Below, piece by piece: positions 1-9,441 of a stretch of DNA of 64,000 nt. Under the pieces are notes generated by a model. It was not told the DNA's origin and did no database searches. It saw nothing but the letters and a program-made list of their open reading frames with translations. Origin of the DNA: an uncultured Lutibacter sp. (lineage in GTDB: Bacteria > Bacteroidota > Bacteroidia > Flavobacteriales > Flavobacteriaceae); NCBI RefSeq assembly GCF_947495725.1, contig NZ_CANLZZ010000001.1, positions 434,001 through 498,000 on the forward strand. The letters are read 5' to 3'. The position numbers were made by a program, and so were the translations under genes. How positions within the stretch are numbered: the first letter of the stretch is position 1; each line of letters starts with the position of its first letter.

Positions 1-21
1 TTGTTTGATTAATTCTTTCAT
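1..21 (-). CDS. Possible N-terminal start of a leftward gene (partial)
   Basis: A leftward ATG at 19-21 is followed by seven open codons (MKELIKQ) to the window edge. The position, divergent from the TPR gene at 158, fits a real gene start with a shared intergenic promoter region. Too little is visible to name a family, and it could equally be chance. Confidence 0.3.
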
Positions 22-130
22 AATGTAAAATTTTGGTTGTTTATATAGTTTAGACAATTTCCGTGCCAAATTGTTACACTTCGAAATTCAAAATAACCGG
101 TAATTATAAAAACTTTAACACTTGTTTAAT

Positions 131-138
131 TATCTTTG
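131..138 (+). promoter_or_regulatory. Putative -7 promoter box of the TPR gene
   Basis: TATCTTTG matches the Bacteroidota -7 consensus TAnnTTTG and lies 19 bp before the ATG at 158. No convincing -33 TTTG is seen at 17-23 bp upstream, so the call rests on the -7 box and its position. Confidence 0.5.
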
Positions 139-157
139 AATGAATCAAAAATAAAAA

Positions 158-1933
158 ATGCGTAAACTATTTTTCATAATAATTTGTTGTTTTTCCTTGC
201 AAATGAAGGCTCAGGATGCTTCATTAGCATTTCTTTATTTTAGAAACGGTGAATACGAAAAAGCAGCATCTCTTTATAAAAGTTTGCACGAAAAAAATCC
301 ATTAAATTCAAACTATTTAAATTATTTAATTGATTGTTATCAACAAACTGAAAAATTTAATGAGGTAAAATCTTTGTTAAATACGCAACTAAAAAAGGTA
401 CCTAGCCAACATTATTTAAATGTAGAGTTAGGATATAATTATCAGTTACAACACAAAAAAGACAGTGCATTAATTTATTATGATAAGGCTGTAAATTCGA
501 TAAATAAAACAAGTAATCAAGGATATTTAATTGGACGTACATTTCAATCCAATTATTTGTTGGATTATGCACTTTTAGCTTATAAAAAGTCGATGGAAGT
601 AAATCCGAATGCTAATTACAACCTACAAATTGCAGCAATATATGGTGAAAAAGCAGATATAGAAAATATGCTAAATACTTACCTAAATTTGGTTGAAACT
701 AATATAAATTACTTACCATCTGTTAAAACTTATATTGGAAAATTTATTTCGGATGATAGCGAAAACAAAACCAATATATTTTTAAGAAAACTTTTAATTC
801 AACGAATGCAAAACAACCCTCAAAATAGTTGGAATCAACTTTTGAGTTGGCTTTTTATGCAACAAAAAGATTATGGAAAAGCTTTAATTCAGGAAAAAGC
901 ACTTCATAAACGAAATCCTTCAAGTTTAAATAATATTATTGATCTTGGTTTTATTGCATTCGAAAATAAATCTTTTTCCGTTTCTCAAGACTGTTTCAAC
1001 TATGTTTTGGAAAATACTTCGATAAAAGAAGATGAAATTACTGCAAAACTATATTTACTGCAAACGGATTTAGAACTAAAAGCTCCAATTGAGGAAATTG
1101 AATTCAAATTTCAACAACTTTTTAATGAATATGGTAAAAACAGAAATACCATTGGAATTCAACTTATTTATGCTGACTTTTTAGCCTTTCGAAAAAATGA
1201 ACCTGAAAAAGCAATAGCTGTTTTAAAAAACGCCTTAAAATTTCCCATTGATGAATTTCAAAAAGGATCTATAAAAACAAAACTAGCCGATATTTATGTT
1301 TTTACAAATAAATTTAACACAGCGTTAATTCATTATACTCAAGTGCAAAACAATTTAAAAAATCACGAAATAGGTCAAATGGCACGTTATAAAATTGCGC
1401 AAACATCTTATTTTAAAGGCGATTTTGAGTGGGCTCAATCACAACTTAAAATATTAAAAAGTTCAACATCTCAATTAATTTCAAATGACGCATTGGATTT
1501 AAATTTATTAATTACCGATAACGCATTACAAGATAGTTTAAAAATTGCCTTAAAGAAATACGCCATTGCCGACCTACTTTCCTTTCAAAATAAAAACAAG
1601 CAAGCAATTGACACATTACAAAACATTATCACCTATTTTAAAGGTCATCCTATTGAAGATGAATCGCTATTTAAACAAGCACAACTGTTTGAAAAAGTAA
1701 ATAATTTTGATGATGCCATAGCCAATTATTTAAAAATAATTGAATTAAACAAAGAAGACATTTTAGTTGATAATGCAATTTATAACTTAGCTGAATTATA
1801 TTTAAACAAGTTATATAACAATGAAAAAGCCCAAGAATATTATAAAAAAATAGTTTTTGAATACCCTTCAAGTATTTACTTAGTAGATGCCCGAAAGAAA
1901 TTTAGAAAATTAAGAGGTGATGCAATTTATTGA
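158..1933 (+). CDS. Secreted/periplasmic tetratricopeptide-repeat protein
   Basis: The 591-residue product starts with a typical signal peptide (KLFFIIICCFSLQMKAQ, cleavage near residue 19). The rest is predicted helical, with several TPR-like pairs: an N-terminal repeat near residues 24-60 (FRNGEYEKAASLYKSL), others near 330-420, and a clear C-terminal group at about 500-585 (FDDAIANYLKIIELNKED and AQEYYKKIVFEYPSSIYLVDARK). TPR arrays bind peptides or proteins, so this is likely a scaffold on the periplasmic side of a membrane. It precedes the DUF4286-rsmA-mgtE run, but the intergenic -7 box at 1972 suggests those can be transcribed separately. The partner is unknown. Confidence 0.85.
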   Translation: MRKLFFIIICCFSLQMKAQDASLAFLYFRNGEYEKAASLYKSLHEKNPLNSNYLNYLIDCYQQTEKFNEVKSLLNTQLKKVPSQHYLNVELGYNYQLQHKKDSALIYYDKAVNSINKTSNQGYLIGRTFQSNYLLDYALLAYKKSMEVNPNANYNLQIAAIYGEKADIENMLNTYLNLVETNINYLPSVKTYIGKFISDDSENKTNIFLRKLLIQRMQNNPQNSWNQLLSWLFMQQKDYGKALIQEKALHKRNPSSLNNIIDLGFIAFENKSFSVSQDCFNYVLENTSIKEDEITAKLYLLQTDLELKAPIEEIEFKFQQLFNEYGKNRNTIGIQLIYADFLAFRKNEPEKAIAVLKNALKFPIDEFQKGSIKTKLADIYVFTNKFNTALIHYTQVQNNLKNHEIGQMARYKIAQTSYFKGDFEWAQSQLKILKSSTSQLISNDALDLNLLITDNALQDSLKIALKKYAIADLLSFQNKNKQAIDTLQNIITYFKGHPIEDESLFKQAQLFEKVNNFDDAIANYLKIIELNKEDILVDNAIYNLAELYLNKLYNNEKAQEYYKKIVFEYPSSIYLVDARKKFRKLRGDAIY

Positions 1934-1971
1934 AAACGATAAATCCTGTAAAAAAAACCTTAGAATCTTTG

Positions 1972-1979
1972 TAACTTTG
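1972..1979 (+). promoter_or_regulatory. Putative -7 promoter box before DUF4286-rsmA-mgtE
   Basis: TAACTTTG fits TAnnTTTG and ends 26 bp before the ATG at 2006. It probably drives the three-gene run that follows. A -33 element is not evident. Confidence 0.5.
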
Positions 1980-2005
1980 ACAACAAAACAATCTTTATAA
2001 TAAAT

Positions 2006-2338
2006 ATGTATATATATAATGTCACAACCAATGTTCACGAATCTATTCATGATGAATGGCTTAACTGGATGAAACAACAACATATTCCTGCAATGCTAGC
2101 AACAGGAAAATTCTCAAACGCAAAAATGAGTCAGGTTATGATTGAGGAAGAAATGGGTGGAATTACTTATTCTGTACAATATACATCCGATAGCATTGAA
2201 ACACTTGAAGATTATTATAAAAAAGATGCTACAAAACTTCGAAATGAAGCGCACCAACTATTTCAAGATAAAATAGTTTCCTTTAGAACAGAATTAAAAG
2301 TGATTAGCGAGCAATTTAGCATGAGTGTTAAAAATTAA
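2006..2338 (+). CDS. DUF4286 family protein
   Basis: This 110-residue protein matches the small DUF4286 family common in Bacteroidota ([18 protein letters not shown] start, [16 protein letters not shown] and [17 protein letters not shown]). It has no signal peptide or membrane segment and is probably cytoplasmic; the fold looks like a ferredoxin-like dimeric barrel, which is inference. In this lineage it is often next to rsmA, as here: the stop is 4 bp before the rsmA ATG. The last five residues MSVKN mirror the first residues of RsmA because a 12-base sequence is duplicated across the junction. Biochemical role unknown. Confidence 0.85.
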   Translation: MYIYNVTTNVHESIHDEWLNWMKQQHIPAMLATGKFSNAKMSQVMIEEEMGGITYSVQYTSDSIETLEDYYKKDATKLRNEAHQLFQDKIVSFRTELKVISEQFSMSVKN

Positions 2339-2354
2339 ATATATGAGTGTTAAA
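2321..2354 (+). repeat. 12-bp direct repeat spanning the DUF4286/rsmA junction
   Basis: ATGAGTGTTAAA occurs at 2321-2332 (end of DUF4286) and again at 2343-2354 (start of rsmA), offset by 22 bp. It looks like a small tandem duplication covering the rsmA start codon. Confidence 0.8.
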
Positions 2355-3119
2355 GCAAAAAAATACCTTGGACAACATTTCTTAAAAGATGAAAATATAG
2401 CATTACAAATTGCAGATAGCTTAACCGAAAAAGGCTATAAAAATGTATTAGAAATAGGTCCTGGAATGGGTGTTTTAACTAAGTATTTGCTTAAAAAACC
2501 ATATAAAACACATGTTATCGAAATTGATTCAGAATCCGTAGAATACCTGCAAGTTCATTATTTAAATTTAGCGAACCGAATTATTGAAAAAGATTTTTTG
2601 AAAATTGATTTAACCGAGTTTTTTGGAAATGAACAAGTAGCAATTATAGGGAATTTCCCCTATAATATATCAACGCAAATTGTATTCAAAACATTAGAAA
2701 ACAGAGCTCAAATCCCTGAATTTTCAGGAATGTTTCAAAAAGAGGTTGCAAAACGCATTGCGGAAAAAGAGGGAAGTAAAACTTATGGTATATTATCAGT
2801 TTTAACCCAAGCATTCTACGATGTTGAGTATTTATTTACGGTTCCTCCATCAGTTTTTAATCCGCCTCCAAAAGTAGATTCAGGCGTAATTAGACTTATA
2901 AGAAAAAAAGATTATTCCTTACCAGTAGACGAAAAACTATTTTATAAAGTTGTAAAAACCGCATTCCAACAGCGAAGAAAAACATTACGTAACAGTTTAA
3001 AAACATTGAATTTATCGGATAGTTTAAGAGAAGATAGTATCTTTGCCAAACGTCCAGAACAATTGTCTGTTCAAGAATTCATAAATCTTACTTCTAAAAT
3101 AGAAAAAGATGTCGTTTGA
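2343..3119 (+). CDS. rsmA: 16S rRNA (adenine1518/1519-N6) dimethyltransferase
   Basis: RsmA (KsgA) dimethylates two adjacent adenines in the 3' end hairpin of 16S rRNA during late 30S assembly. Family motifs are clear: [11 protein letters not shown] at the N-terminus, the SAM-binding [10 protein letters not shown], the acidic EID, and GNFPYNIST as motif IV (NFPY for the usual NLPY), then a C-terminal helical domain with [13 protein letters not shown]. The start is placed at the ATG 2343 because the upstream six codons overlap DUF4286 and homologues begin shortly before KKYLGQ. That gives 258 residues, normal for the family. The end overlaps mgtE by 11 bp, so the two are probably co-transcribed. 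Confidence 0.96.
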   Translation: MSVKAKKYLGQHFLKDENIALQIADSLTEKGYKNVLEIGPGMGVLTKYLLKKPYKTHVIEIDSESVEYLQVHYLNLANRIIEKDFLKIDLTEFFGNEQVAIIGNFPYNISTQIVFKTLENRAQIPEFSGMFQKEVAKRIAEKEGSKTYGILSVLTQAFYDVEYLFTVPPSVFNPPPKVDSGVIRLIRKKDYSLPVDEKLFYKVVKTAFQQRRKTLRNSLKTLNLSDSLREDSIFAKRPEQLSVQEFINLTSKIEKDVV

Positions 3120-4464
3120 AATTACAAAAGAATACATTCAAGAAATTCAGCAATTAATAACTGAAAATAAAAATGAAACTCTTCTAGATAGTTTTAAAGA
3201 TCTTCATTATGCAGATGTTGCCGAATTAATTGAAGTTTTAAACACTGAAGAATCAGTATATATCATAAAATTATTAGACAGTGATATTACCTCAGATGTT
3301 ATTGCCGAATTAGATGAAGATGAAAGAGAAAAGATTTTAAAAGAACTATCTTCTAAAGAAATTGCAGAAGAACTTGATGAACTAGATACTGATGATGCTG
3401 CCGATATTATTGGAGAACTTTCTGAAAAACAAAAAGAAGAAGTAATTGCACATCTTGATGATGTTGAACATGCTAAAGAAATTGTTGAACTTTTACGCTA
3501 TGATGAAGATACAGCGGGTGGTTTAATGGCAAAGGAATTAGTAAAAGTTAACGAAAATTGGAATGTGCTAACTTGCGTTAAAGAAATGCGATCTCAGGCC
3601 GAAGAAGTTACGCGTGTTCATTCTATATATGTAGTTGATGATAATGATATTTTAAAAGGTAGACTTTCATTAAAGGATTTATTAACCACCTCTACTAAAA
3701 CTGCAATAAAAGATGTTTTTATTAAAAAAGTAGATTCGGTTAATGTACATGAAGATGCAGAAGACGTTGCCAGAATAATGCAGAAATACGATTTAGAAGC
3801 CATACCCGTTGTAGATGAAATTGGTCGATTAGTGGGAAGAATTACCATTGATGATATTGTTGATGTAATAAAAGAAGAAGCCGAGAAAGATTATCAATTA
3901 GCCGCAGGTATTGTTGATGATGTTGAAGCCGATGACACTATTTGGGAATTAACAAAAGCTCGCCTACCTTGGCTTGTTTTAGGTTTATTTGGTGGATTAG
4001 GGAGTGTTTTTATAATGGAAGGTTACGAAGAATTTATGGCCAATTCAGAATATAAACGTTTGTTCTTTTTTACACCATTAATAGCTGCAATGGCAGGAAA
4101 TGTTGGTGTTCAATCTTCGGCTATTGTAGTTCAAGGTTTAGCAAACGATATTATTAAAGGAAGTTTATTTAGTCGCCTTTTAAAAGAAGTAAGCCTCAGT
4201 TTAATAAGTGGAATTGTTTTAGGTTTGCTAATTATGCTTTTTGGTGTATTTACAAATATGGATCCTATATTTAGTTTTACTGTAGCAATTTCAATGCTTT
4301 GCGTAATTATTGTTGCCTCTTTAATAGGAACATTTGTGCCAATAATTTTAGACAAACGTGGTATTGATCCTGCAATTGCAACTGGTCCTTTTATTACTAC
4401 AAGTAATGATATTTTTGGAATTTTCTTATTCTTTTATATTGCAAAAATAATGCTTGGAATTTAA
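3109..4464 (+). CDS. mgtE: Magnesium transporter MgtE
   Basis: MgtE is a Mg2+-gated inner-membrane magnesium channel. The 451-residue length is typical. Order: acidic helical N domain (about 1-130, with repeated Glu/Asp-rich MgtE-N helices), two CBS domains (about 135-260, ending [23 protein letters not shown]), and a membrane domain from about 282 on, with [22 protein letters not shown] lining the pore. The ATG lies inside the end of rsmA (11-bp overlap), which suggests translational coupling. The stop TAA shares its bases with the stop of the convergent methyltransferase gene: the four bases TTAA serve both strands. Confidence 0.95.
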   Translation: MSFEITKEYIQEIQQLITENKNETLLDSFKDLHYADVAELIEVLNTEESVYIIKLLDSDITSDVIAELDEDEREKILKELSSKEIAEELDELDTDDAADIIGELSEKQKEEVIAHLDDVEHAKEIVELLRYDEDTAGGLMAKELVKVNENWNVLTCVKEMRSQAEEVTRVHSIYVVDDNDILKGRLSLKDLLTTSTKTAIKDVFIKKVDSVNVHEDAEDVARIMQKYDLEAIPVVDEIGRLVGRITIDDIVDVIKEEAEKDYQLAAGIVDDVEADDTIWELTKARLPWLVLGLFGGLGSVFIMEGYEEFMANSEYKRLFFFTPLIAAMAGNVGVQSSAIVVQGLANDIIKGSLFSRLLKEVSLSLISGIVLGLLIMLFGVFTNMDPIFSFTVAISMLCVIIVASLIGTFVPIILDKRGIDPAIATGPFITTSNDIFGIFLFFYIAKIMLGI

Positions 4465-4991
4465 AAGTTGAATTTCTTAAATAAGTCCCAAAGTACTACA
4501 CCAGTGCTTACCGAAATGTTTAACGAGTGTTTGGTGCCAAACTGTGGGATTTCTATACAGAAATCTGAAGCAGAAACAACTTCTTGTTGTACACCTTTTA
4601 CTTCATTCCCCATTACAATGGCGTATTTCTTATGTGATTCAATAGAAAAGTCTTGAAGCATTGTACTGTTTTCAGCCTGTTCAATGGAGCAAACAATTAC
4701 GTTTTCTTTTTTTAAATTTTTAACTAATTCTAGCGTATCTTCAACATACTCCCAATTTACAGATTCAGTAGCACCTAGAGCTGTTTTATGAATTTCTTTG
4801 TGTGGTGGTTGAGCAGTAATTCCGCATAAATATATTTTCTCAATTAAAAATGCATCACTAGTTCTAAAAACAGAACCAATATTGTTTAAACTTCGAATGT
4901 TATCAAGTACAACAATTAATGGAATTTTAGCTGTTTTTTTAAAGTCTTCGACATTCAATCTACCAAGTTCGCTATTTTTTAATTTTCTCAT
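4461..4991 (-). CDS. TrmH/SpoU family RNA 2'-O-methyltransferase
   Basis: The protein has the SpoU knotted SAM-binding fold: the N-terminal VVLDNIRSLNNIGSVFRTSDAF (motif 1 with the catalytic-type Arg), then IVMGNEVKGVQQEV (motif 2) and IPQFGTKHSLNISVSTGVVLWDL (motif 3). The target RNA cannot be deduced. The frame stays open to an ATG at 5120, but the extra N-terminal residues are translated dispersed repeat (5004-5131), and an ATG at 5009 lies on the edge of that repeat. I choose the ATG at 4991 (MRKLKNSELGRL), which is how relatives as I remember them begin, giving 176 residues. It converges with mgtE. Confidence 0.88.
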   Translation of the reverse strand: MRKLKNSELGRLNVEDFKKTAKIPLIVVLDNIRSLNNIGSVFRTSDAFLIEKIYLCGITAQPPHKEIHKTALGATESVNWEYVEDTLELVKNLKKENVIVCSIEQAENSTMLQDFSIESHKKYAIVMGNEVKGVQQEVVSASDFCIEIPQFGTKHSLNISVSTGVVLWDLFKKFNF

Positions 4992-5003
4992 AATATCTTT
5001 ATC

Positions 5004-5049
5004 TGTCATATTGAGTTTAAAAGATTTTTCACTACCGTTCAGAATGACA
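5004..5049. repeat. Dispersed palindromic repeat, unit U1 upstream of mutS
   Basis: A 46-bp unit beginning TGTCATATTGAG and ending TTCAGAATGACA, so its ends form an imperfect inverted repeat. The same termini recur at 5057-5131, 7829-7895 and, partly, 7923-7955. This GTCATTCTGA-type intergenic repeat is widespread in Flavobacteriaceae from general knowledge. Confidence 0.75.
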
Positions 5050-5056
5050 TTTTGAT

Positions 5057-5131
5057 TGTCATATTGAGCATAAGCGAAATATCTCACAACTATAAATTCG
5101 TCATTTCGTATACACTTCATTCAGAATGACA
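5057..5131. repeat. Dispersed palindromic repeat, unit U2 upstream of mutS
   Basis: A 75-bp unit with TGTCATATTGAG at the left end and CATTCAGAATGACA at the right end, a second copy directly next to U1. It has an internal GTCATTTCG half-site, suggesting nested or decayed copies. Confidence 0.75.
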
Positions 5132-5180
5132 AAAATAACGTAATTCCTAATTCACAATTCGTAATTTTAAATATAAAATG

Positions 5181-5188
5181 TAACTTCG
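5181..5188 (+). promoter_or_regulatory. Putative -7 promoter box of mutS
   Basis: TAACTTCG differs at one position from TAnnTTTG and lies 26 bp before the TTG start of mutS, just right of the repeat pair. Confidence 0.35.
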
Positions 5189-5214
5189 CAAAACTAACTT
5201 AATTTCCTATAAAA

Positions 5215-7824
5215 TTGGCAGCAAAAACCAAGAAAGTAACTCCGTTAATGAAGCAATACAATACCATTAAGGCGAAATATCCTGATGCAATGTTGTTATT
5301 TAGAGTTGGAGACTTTTACGAAACTTTTGGTGAAGACGCCAAAAAAGCTGCACGAGTTTTAGGAATTATTTTAACCAAACGAGGTGCTGGTAGTGAAACG
5401 GAAACTGCTTTGGCTGGTTTTCCACATCATTCATTAAACACGTATTTACCAAAGTTGGTAAAAGCAGGAATGCGTGTTGCTATTTGCGATCAGTTGGAAG
5501 ATCCAAAAATGACCAAAAAAATTGTAAAACGTGGTGTTACCGAATTGGTAACTCCAGGTGTTGCATTAAATGATGAGGTTTTACAATCTAAAAGTAACAA
5601 CTTTTTAGCTTCGGTACATTTTGGAAAAAAGTTATTAGGTGTTAGTTTTTTAGATGTTTCCACAGGTGAGTTTTTAACTGCTCAAGGAAATGCAGAATAT
5701 ATAGATAAACTACTGCAAAACTTTAGCCCAAGTGAAGTTTTGGTTCAAAAACAGCACAAAACCAAGTTTTTTGAATTGTTTGGCGATCGTTTTTATACTT
5801 TTTATTTAGAAGATTGGATTTTTCAACCAACCTATGCGTTGGAAATTTTAACCAACCATTTCAAAGTAAAAACCTTAAAAGGTTTTGGTGTTGATGATTT
5901 AAATGAAGGAATTATTTCAGCTGGAGCAGTACTTTATTATTTGTCGGAAACACAACATAATAAGTTAGATCATATTGCGGTTATCAATCGTATTTCTGAA
6001 GATAATTATGTTTGGATGGATAGATTTACCATCCGAAATTTGGAGCTGTACAGTTCAACTTCCGTAAATGCAGTAACGCTTTTAGATGTTATTGATAAAA
6101 CTGTTTCGCCAATGGGTGGAAGAATGTTGAAACGTTGGTTAGCCTTACCATTGAAAGATGTTAATCGTATAAAAAAGCGTCACGATATTGTAAAATATTT
6201 TATTGATACCGATGACTTTTTTGAATTGTGTTCTTTTCAAATTAAGCAGATAAGTGATATTGAACGCTTGGTTTCAAAAGTTGCAACTGGTAAAGTGAAT
6301 CCGCGAGAAGTTGTTTTGTTGAAGAATTCACTAAACGCCATTCTTCCTATAAAAGAAGCCGCTGAAAAGAGTGATAATGAAAGTTTAAGAATTATTGGTG
6401 AGCAATTGCAAAATTGTAACACGCTTCGCGAAAAAATTTCAATCACTTTAAATGAAGATGCGCCTGTAAATATTAATAAAGGAAATAGTATTGCAGAAGG
6501 TGTTTCAGAAGAATTAGATGAGCTGAGAAGTATTTCAAATTCTGGAAAGGAATATCTAGACAATATGTTGGCTAGAGAAACCGAACGAACCGGAATAACT
6601 TCATTAAAAATTGCTTTTAACAATGTTTTTGGATACTATATTGAAGTTAGAAATTCGCATAAAGACAAAGTTCCTGAAGAATGGATTCGTAAGCAAACGT
6701 TGGTAAATGCCGAGCGTTATATTACGGAAGAATTAAAGGAATACGAAACTAAAATATTAGGTGCTGAAGAAAAAATTGGCAAACTTGAGCAAGAGATTTT
6801 TGCTGAATTAATAAGCTCATTGCTAGATTATATTCAACCAATTCAATTAAACGCACAATTAATTGGGCAAATAGATTGTTTATTGTCTTTTGCTGAATTG
6901 GCAAAGCAAAACAATTATGTGCGTCCGCAGTTAGATGAAACTACCGATTTAGAAATAAAAAACGGTCGTCATCCTGTAATTGAAAAGCAATTACCAATTG
7001 GCGAAGAATACATTGCCAATGATGTAGTGTTGAACAGAACACAGCAGCAAATTATTATGATTACTGGTCCTAATATGTCTGGTAAATCAGCTATTTTACG
7101 TCAAACAGCGTTGATTGTTTTATTAGCACAAATGGGAAGTTATGTTCCTGCTCAAAACGCTAGAATTGGAATTGTAGACAAAATATTTACACGTGTTGGC
7201 GCAAGTGATAATATTTCAATGGGCGAATCTACTTTTATGGTAGAAATGAACGAAACAGCAAGTATTTTGAACAATGTTTCTGAAAGAAGTTTAATTTTAT
7301 TAGATGAAATTGGACGAGGAACAAGCACCTACGATGGTATTTCTATTGCTTGGGCAATTGCAGAATATTTACACGAACATCCTTCAAAAGCAAAAACATT
7401 ATTTGCTACCCATTATCACGAATTAAATGATATGACTAAAACATTTGAACGTGTAAAAAACTTCAATGTTTCGGTAAAAGAATTAAAAGATAAAGTGATT
7501 TTCTTACGTAAGTTAGTTCCTGGTGGTAGTGAACATAGTTTTGGTATTTATGTAGCTAAATTGGCTGGAATGCCAACAGCTGTTGTGCATAGAGCAAGTA
7601 AAATGCTGAAGCAATTAGAGAAAAATCATACCAATGATGATGTAAAGGAAACGTTGAAAAGTGCTACGGAAGAAGAGATGCAATTGAGCTTTTTTCAGTT
7701 AGATGATCCTTTGTTAGAAGATATTAAAAAAGAAATTCTTTCAACAAATATAGATACGCTAACTCCAATTGAAGCGTTAATGAAGTTGAATGAAATTAAA
7801 CGAATGTTGACGAAGAAGAAATAA
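5215..7824 (+). CDS. mutS: DNA mismatch repair protein MutS
   Basis: MutS recognises mismatches and, with MutL, starts repair. The 869-residue product has the mismatch-reading Phe-x-Glu motif in [11 protein letters not shown] (F34, E36), connector and lever domains, the ATPase Walker A GPNMSGKS near residue 618, the Walker [17 protein letters not shown] and the FATHYHEL switch, then a C-terminal dimerisation tail. The start is a TTG at 5215, which restores the usual [16 protein letters not shown] beginning; the next ATG (5248) would cut conserved residues. The gene stands alone between two clusters of dispersed palindromic repeats. Confidence 0.97.
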   Translation: MAAKTKKVTPLMKQYNTIKAKYPDAMLLFRVGDFYETFGEDAKKAARVLGIILTKRGAGSETETALAGFPHHSLNTYLPKLVKAGMRVAICDQLEDPKMTKKIVKRGVTELVTPGVALNDEVLQSKSNNFLASVHFGKKLLGVSFLDVSTGEFLTAQGNAEYIDKLLQNFSPSEVLVQKQHKTKFFELFGDRFYTFYLEDWIFQPTYALEILTNHFKVKTLKGFGVDDLNEGIISAGAVLYYLSETQHNKLDHIAVINRISEDNYVWMDRFTIRNLELYSSTSVNAVTLLDVIDKTVSPMGGRMLKRWLALPLKDVNRIKKRHDIVKYFIDTDDFFELCSFQIKQISDIERLVSKVATGKVNPREVVLLKNSLNAILPIKEAAEKSDNESLRIIGEQLQNCNTLREKISITLNEDAPVNINKGNSIAEGVSEELDELRSISNSGKEYLDNMLARETERTGITSLKIAFNNVFGYYIEVRNSHKDKVPEEWIRKQTLVNAERYITEELKEYETKILGAEEKIGKLEQEIFAELISSLLDYIQPIQLNAQLIGQIDCLLSFAELAKQNNYVRPQLDETTDLEIKNGRHPVIEKQLPIGEEYIANDVVLNRTQQQIIMITGPNMSGKSAILRQTALIVLLAQMGSYVPAQNARIGIVDKIFTRVGASDNISMGESTFMVEMNETASILNNVSERSLILLDEIGRGTSTYDGISIAWAIAEYLHEHPSKAKTLFATHYHELNDMTKTFERVKNFNVSVKELKDKVIFLRKLVPGGSEHSFGIYVAKLAGMPTAVVHRASKMLKQLEKNHTNDDVKETLKSATEEEMQLSFFQLDDPLLEDIKKEILSTNIDTLTPIEALMKLNEIKRMLTKKK

Positions 7825-7828
7825 CAAT

Positions 7829-7895
7829 TGTCATTTTGAGCGAAACGAAGTGAAGTCGAAAAATCTCTAGATTCTTCATTTCATTCAGAATGACA
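7829..7895. repeat. Dispersed palindromic repeat, unit D1 downstream of mutS
   Basis: Begins TGTCATTTTGAGCG five bases after the mutS stop and ends CATTCAGAATGACA, 67 bp in all, with an internal GAAGTGAAGTCGAAAAATC stretch. Its ends match those of the upstream units. It may also act as a transcript end for mutS. Confidence 0.8.
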
Positions 7896-7922
7896 TGAGA
7901 GATGAACTAGAACAGCAAAAAC

Positions 7923-7955
7923 GTCATTCTGAACTTGTTTCAGAATCTCATCATA
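7923..7955. repeat. Partial dispersed repeat, unit D2
   Basis: Starts GTCATTCTGAAC and contains TTCTGAA and TTCAGAA arms around a short loop, so it can fold as a hairpin. It is a shorter relative of D1. The remaining bases up to the next gene at 8072 show nothing recognisable. Confidence 0.65.
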
Positions 7956-8071
7956 CTTTAAAAATTCATTATGGGAACCTGAATTCCAAGAATCACGAAT
8001 TCCTTATAATAAAATAAGAATTTGGGTGAGTAAACAAGTTTAGGTAGACGGAATAGAAAACAGAAATAGTA

Positions 8072-8530
8072 ATGGTAAACAATTTAGAACAAGGTTTTTT
8101 TGGAATTGGTATTCAAAATGGAAAAACTCCTGAAAATTTGGGTGTTTTATGGCGTTCTGCCCAAAATTTAGGCGCAAGTTTTATTTTTACTATAGGAAAT
8201 AGATATGCAAAACAAGCTTGTGATACACATAAAGCAACAGGAGCAATGCCTTATTTCCATTATGAAAATTTTGAAGATTTCTACAATAATTTGCCGAAAG
8301 GAGCACAATTAGTTGGTGTAGAAAAAAATGACCAAGCTGAACAACTTGAAACCTTTACACATCCAAGGCGATGTGTATATTTATTAGGCGCTGAAGATCA
8401 CGGATTGTCTAAATTAGCACAAGAAAAATCGCATTTTTTGGTACAGTTTAAGTCTGAATTAAGTTTAAATGTTTCTATTGCTGGAAGTATTGTAATGTAT
8501 GATAGACAAGCAAAGCTAAACTTTGAGTAA
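8072..8530 (+). CDS. SpoU-family RNA methyltransferase
   Basis: A 152-residue protein made of little more than the SpoU catalytic knot: GIGIQNGKTPENLGVLWRSAQNLG (motif 1), VYLLGAEDHGLSK (motif 2) and LNVSIAGSIVMYDR (motif 3). That is close to the minimal TrmL-like size, so it could act on tRNA; the target is not shown by the sequence. It lies 29 bp before the TatA gene, but a -7 box stands between them. Confidence 0.88.
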   Translation: MVNNLEQGFFGIGIQNGKTPENLGVLWRSAQNLGASFIFTIGNRYAKQACDTHKATGAMPYFHYENFEDFYNNLPKGAQLVGVEKNDQAEQLETFTHPRRCVYLLGAEDHGLSKLAQEKSHFLVQFKSELSLNVSIAGSIVMYDRQAKLNFE

Positions 8531-8536
8531 ATGTAT

Positions 8537-8544
8537 TATCTTTG
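8537..8544 (+). promoter_or_regulatory. Putative -7 promoter box of the tatA-like gene
   Basis: TATCTTTG, a perfect TAnnTTTG match, ends 15 bp before the ATG at 8560. That short spacing recurs at other genes in the window. Confidence 0.5.
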
Positions 8545-8559
8545 TAAAAAATATATTGA

Positions 8560-8877
8560 ATGTTGTTATTTATTAGTGGAGCAGAAATATTTGTAATTTT
8601 AGTAATAGTTGTAATGCTTTTTGGAGCAGACAAATTACCAGAAATTGCTCGTGGTTTAGGAAAAGGTATGCGTCAGGTAAAAGATGCAACCAATGATATT
8701 AAACGCGAAATTAAAAATAGTGCAGAAAAACACGACATTGATATAGATATTGCTTCTAAAGTGCGCAATGAAGTAAATAAAGTAACAGATAATATTGAAG
8801 ATTATAGTAAACCAGTTAAAAAAATAAAAGATAATGTTATTGATGAAATAACTGGTCCTATAAAAAGAACCAAATAG
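8560..8877 (+). CDS. tatA: Sec-independent protein translocase, TatA/TatE type
   Basis: TatA forms the pore of the twin-arginine translocase. The 105-residue protein has the expected plan: one N-terminal membrane helix (about residues 6-20, EIFVILVIVVMLFG), the hinge GADKLPEIARGLGKGMRQ, then a charged amphipathic and disordered tail. The conserved FG-x-KLPE motif is intact. TatB has a similar plan, so A versus B is uncertain. No tatC is in the window. The next gene (PAP2) starts 2 bp after the stop, so the two probably form an operon. Confidence 0.88.
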   Translation: MLLFISGAEIFVILVIVVMLFGADKLPEIARGLGKGMRQVKDATNDIKREIKNSAEKHDIDIDIASKVRNEVNKVTDNIEDYSKPVKKIKDNVIDEITGPIKRTK

Positions 8878-8879
8878 TT

Positions 8880-9440
8880 TTGGAATTATTTAATTCGCTT
8901 ATTAATTACGACAAACAATTACTTATTTTTTTGCATTCTTATGGAAATGAACAATGGGATAAGTTTTGGTTATTTATAACTAACCCCATATATTGGATTC
9001 CATTATTTTTTGTTTTATTCTATTTTGGGTATAAAGCTTTTGGATATAAAAAGACTGGTTTAATTTCCTTTTTTGTAATTCTAAGTTCAACCACGTCATT
9101 TGTACTAGTAAACCAAATAAAAAATACTTTTCAAAGATTAAGGCCAATTAACGATTATTCAATTAATAAATCAATAAGACAATTAATTGAAGCAAATGAT
9201 TTTAGCTTTGTCTCGGGGCACTCTGCAGTTTCTTTTACAATTGCATTTTTATCTTATTGGATATTAAAGCCTAAATATCGCTTTGCTTATCTAATATTTC
9301 TTTTTCCAATTTTATTTGCATACAGCCGATTATATTTAGCCGCTCACTTCCCTATTGATATTTTATTTGGAATGATCTTAGGTTATTTAATTGCCTTTTT
9401 ATTTTTTAGAATAACTTCTTATTTTTTAGCAAAAATATAA
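8880..9440 (+). CDS. PAP2-superfamily membrane phosphatase
   Basis: The 186-residue protein has about five to six membrane helices and the three PAP2 signature motifs: KNTFQRLRP (KxxxxxxRP), FVSGHSAV (SGH) and SRLYLAAHFPID (SRxxxxxHxxxD), with catalytic His in the last two. Relatives remove phosphate from phosphatidate, undecaprenyl pyrophosphate or phosphatidylglycerol phosphate. The substrate here is open; recycling of the C55 lipid carrier is plausible. The start is TTG (8880), 2 bp after the tatA stop. It converges with the methyltransferase gene at 9442. Confidence 0.88.
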   Translation: MELFNSLINYDKQLLIFLHSYGNEQWDKFWLFITNPIYWIPLFFVLFYFGYKAFGYKKTGLISFFVILSSTTSFVLVNQIKNTFQRLRPINDYSINKSIRQLIEANDFSFVSGHSAVSFTIAFLSYWILKPKYRFAYLIFLFPILFAYSRLYLAAHFPIDILFGMILGYLIAFLFFRITSYFLAKI

Positions 9441-9441
9441 T

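Noticed and set aside
5010-5120. N-terminal extension of the TrmH-family gene up to an ATG at 5120
   Set aside because: The added residues are a translation of the dispersed palindromic repeat; homologues as I know them start at MRKLKNSEL, so the start was put at 4991.
7829-7895. Insertion sequence beside mutS
   Set aside because: The inverted ends resemble IS ends, but the units are under 80 bp and no transposase is present; it is a dispersed non-autonomous repeat at most.
7956-8071. Possible tRNA or small RNA after the mutS repeats
   Set aside because: No cloverleaf arms or TΨC-like GTTCRA box could be found. No tRNA or rRNA gene was seen anywhere in the window.
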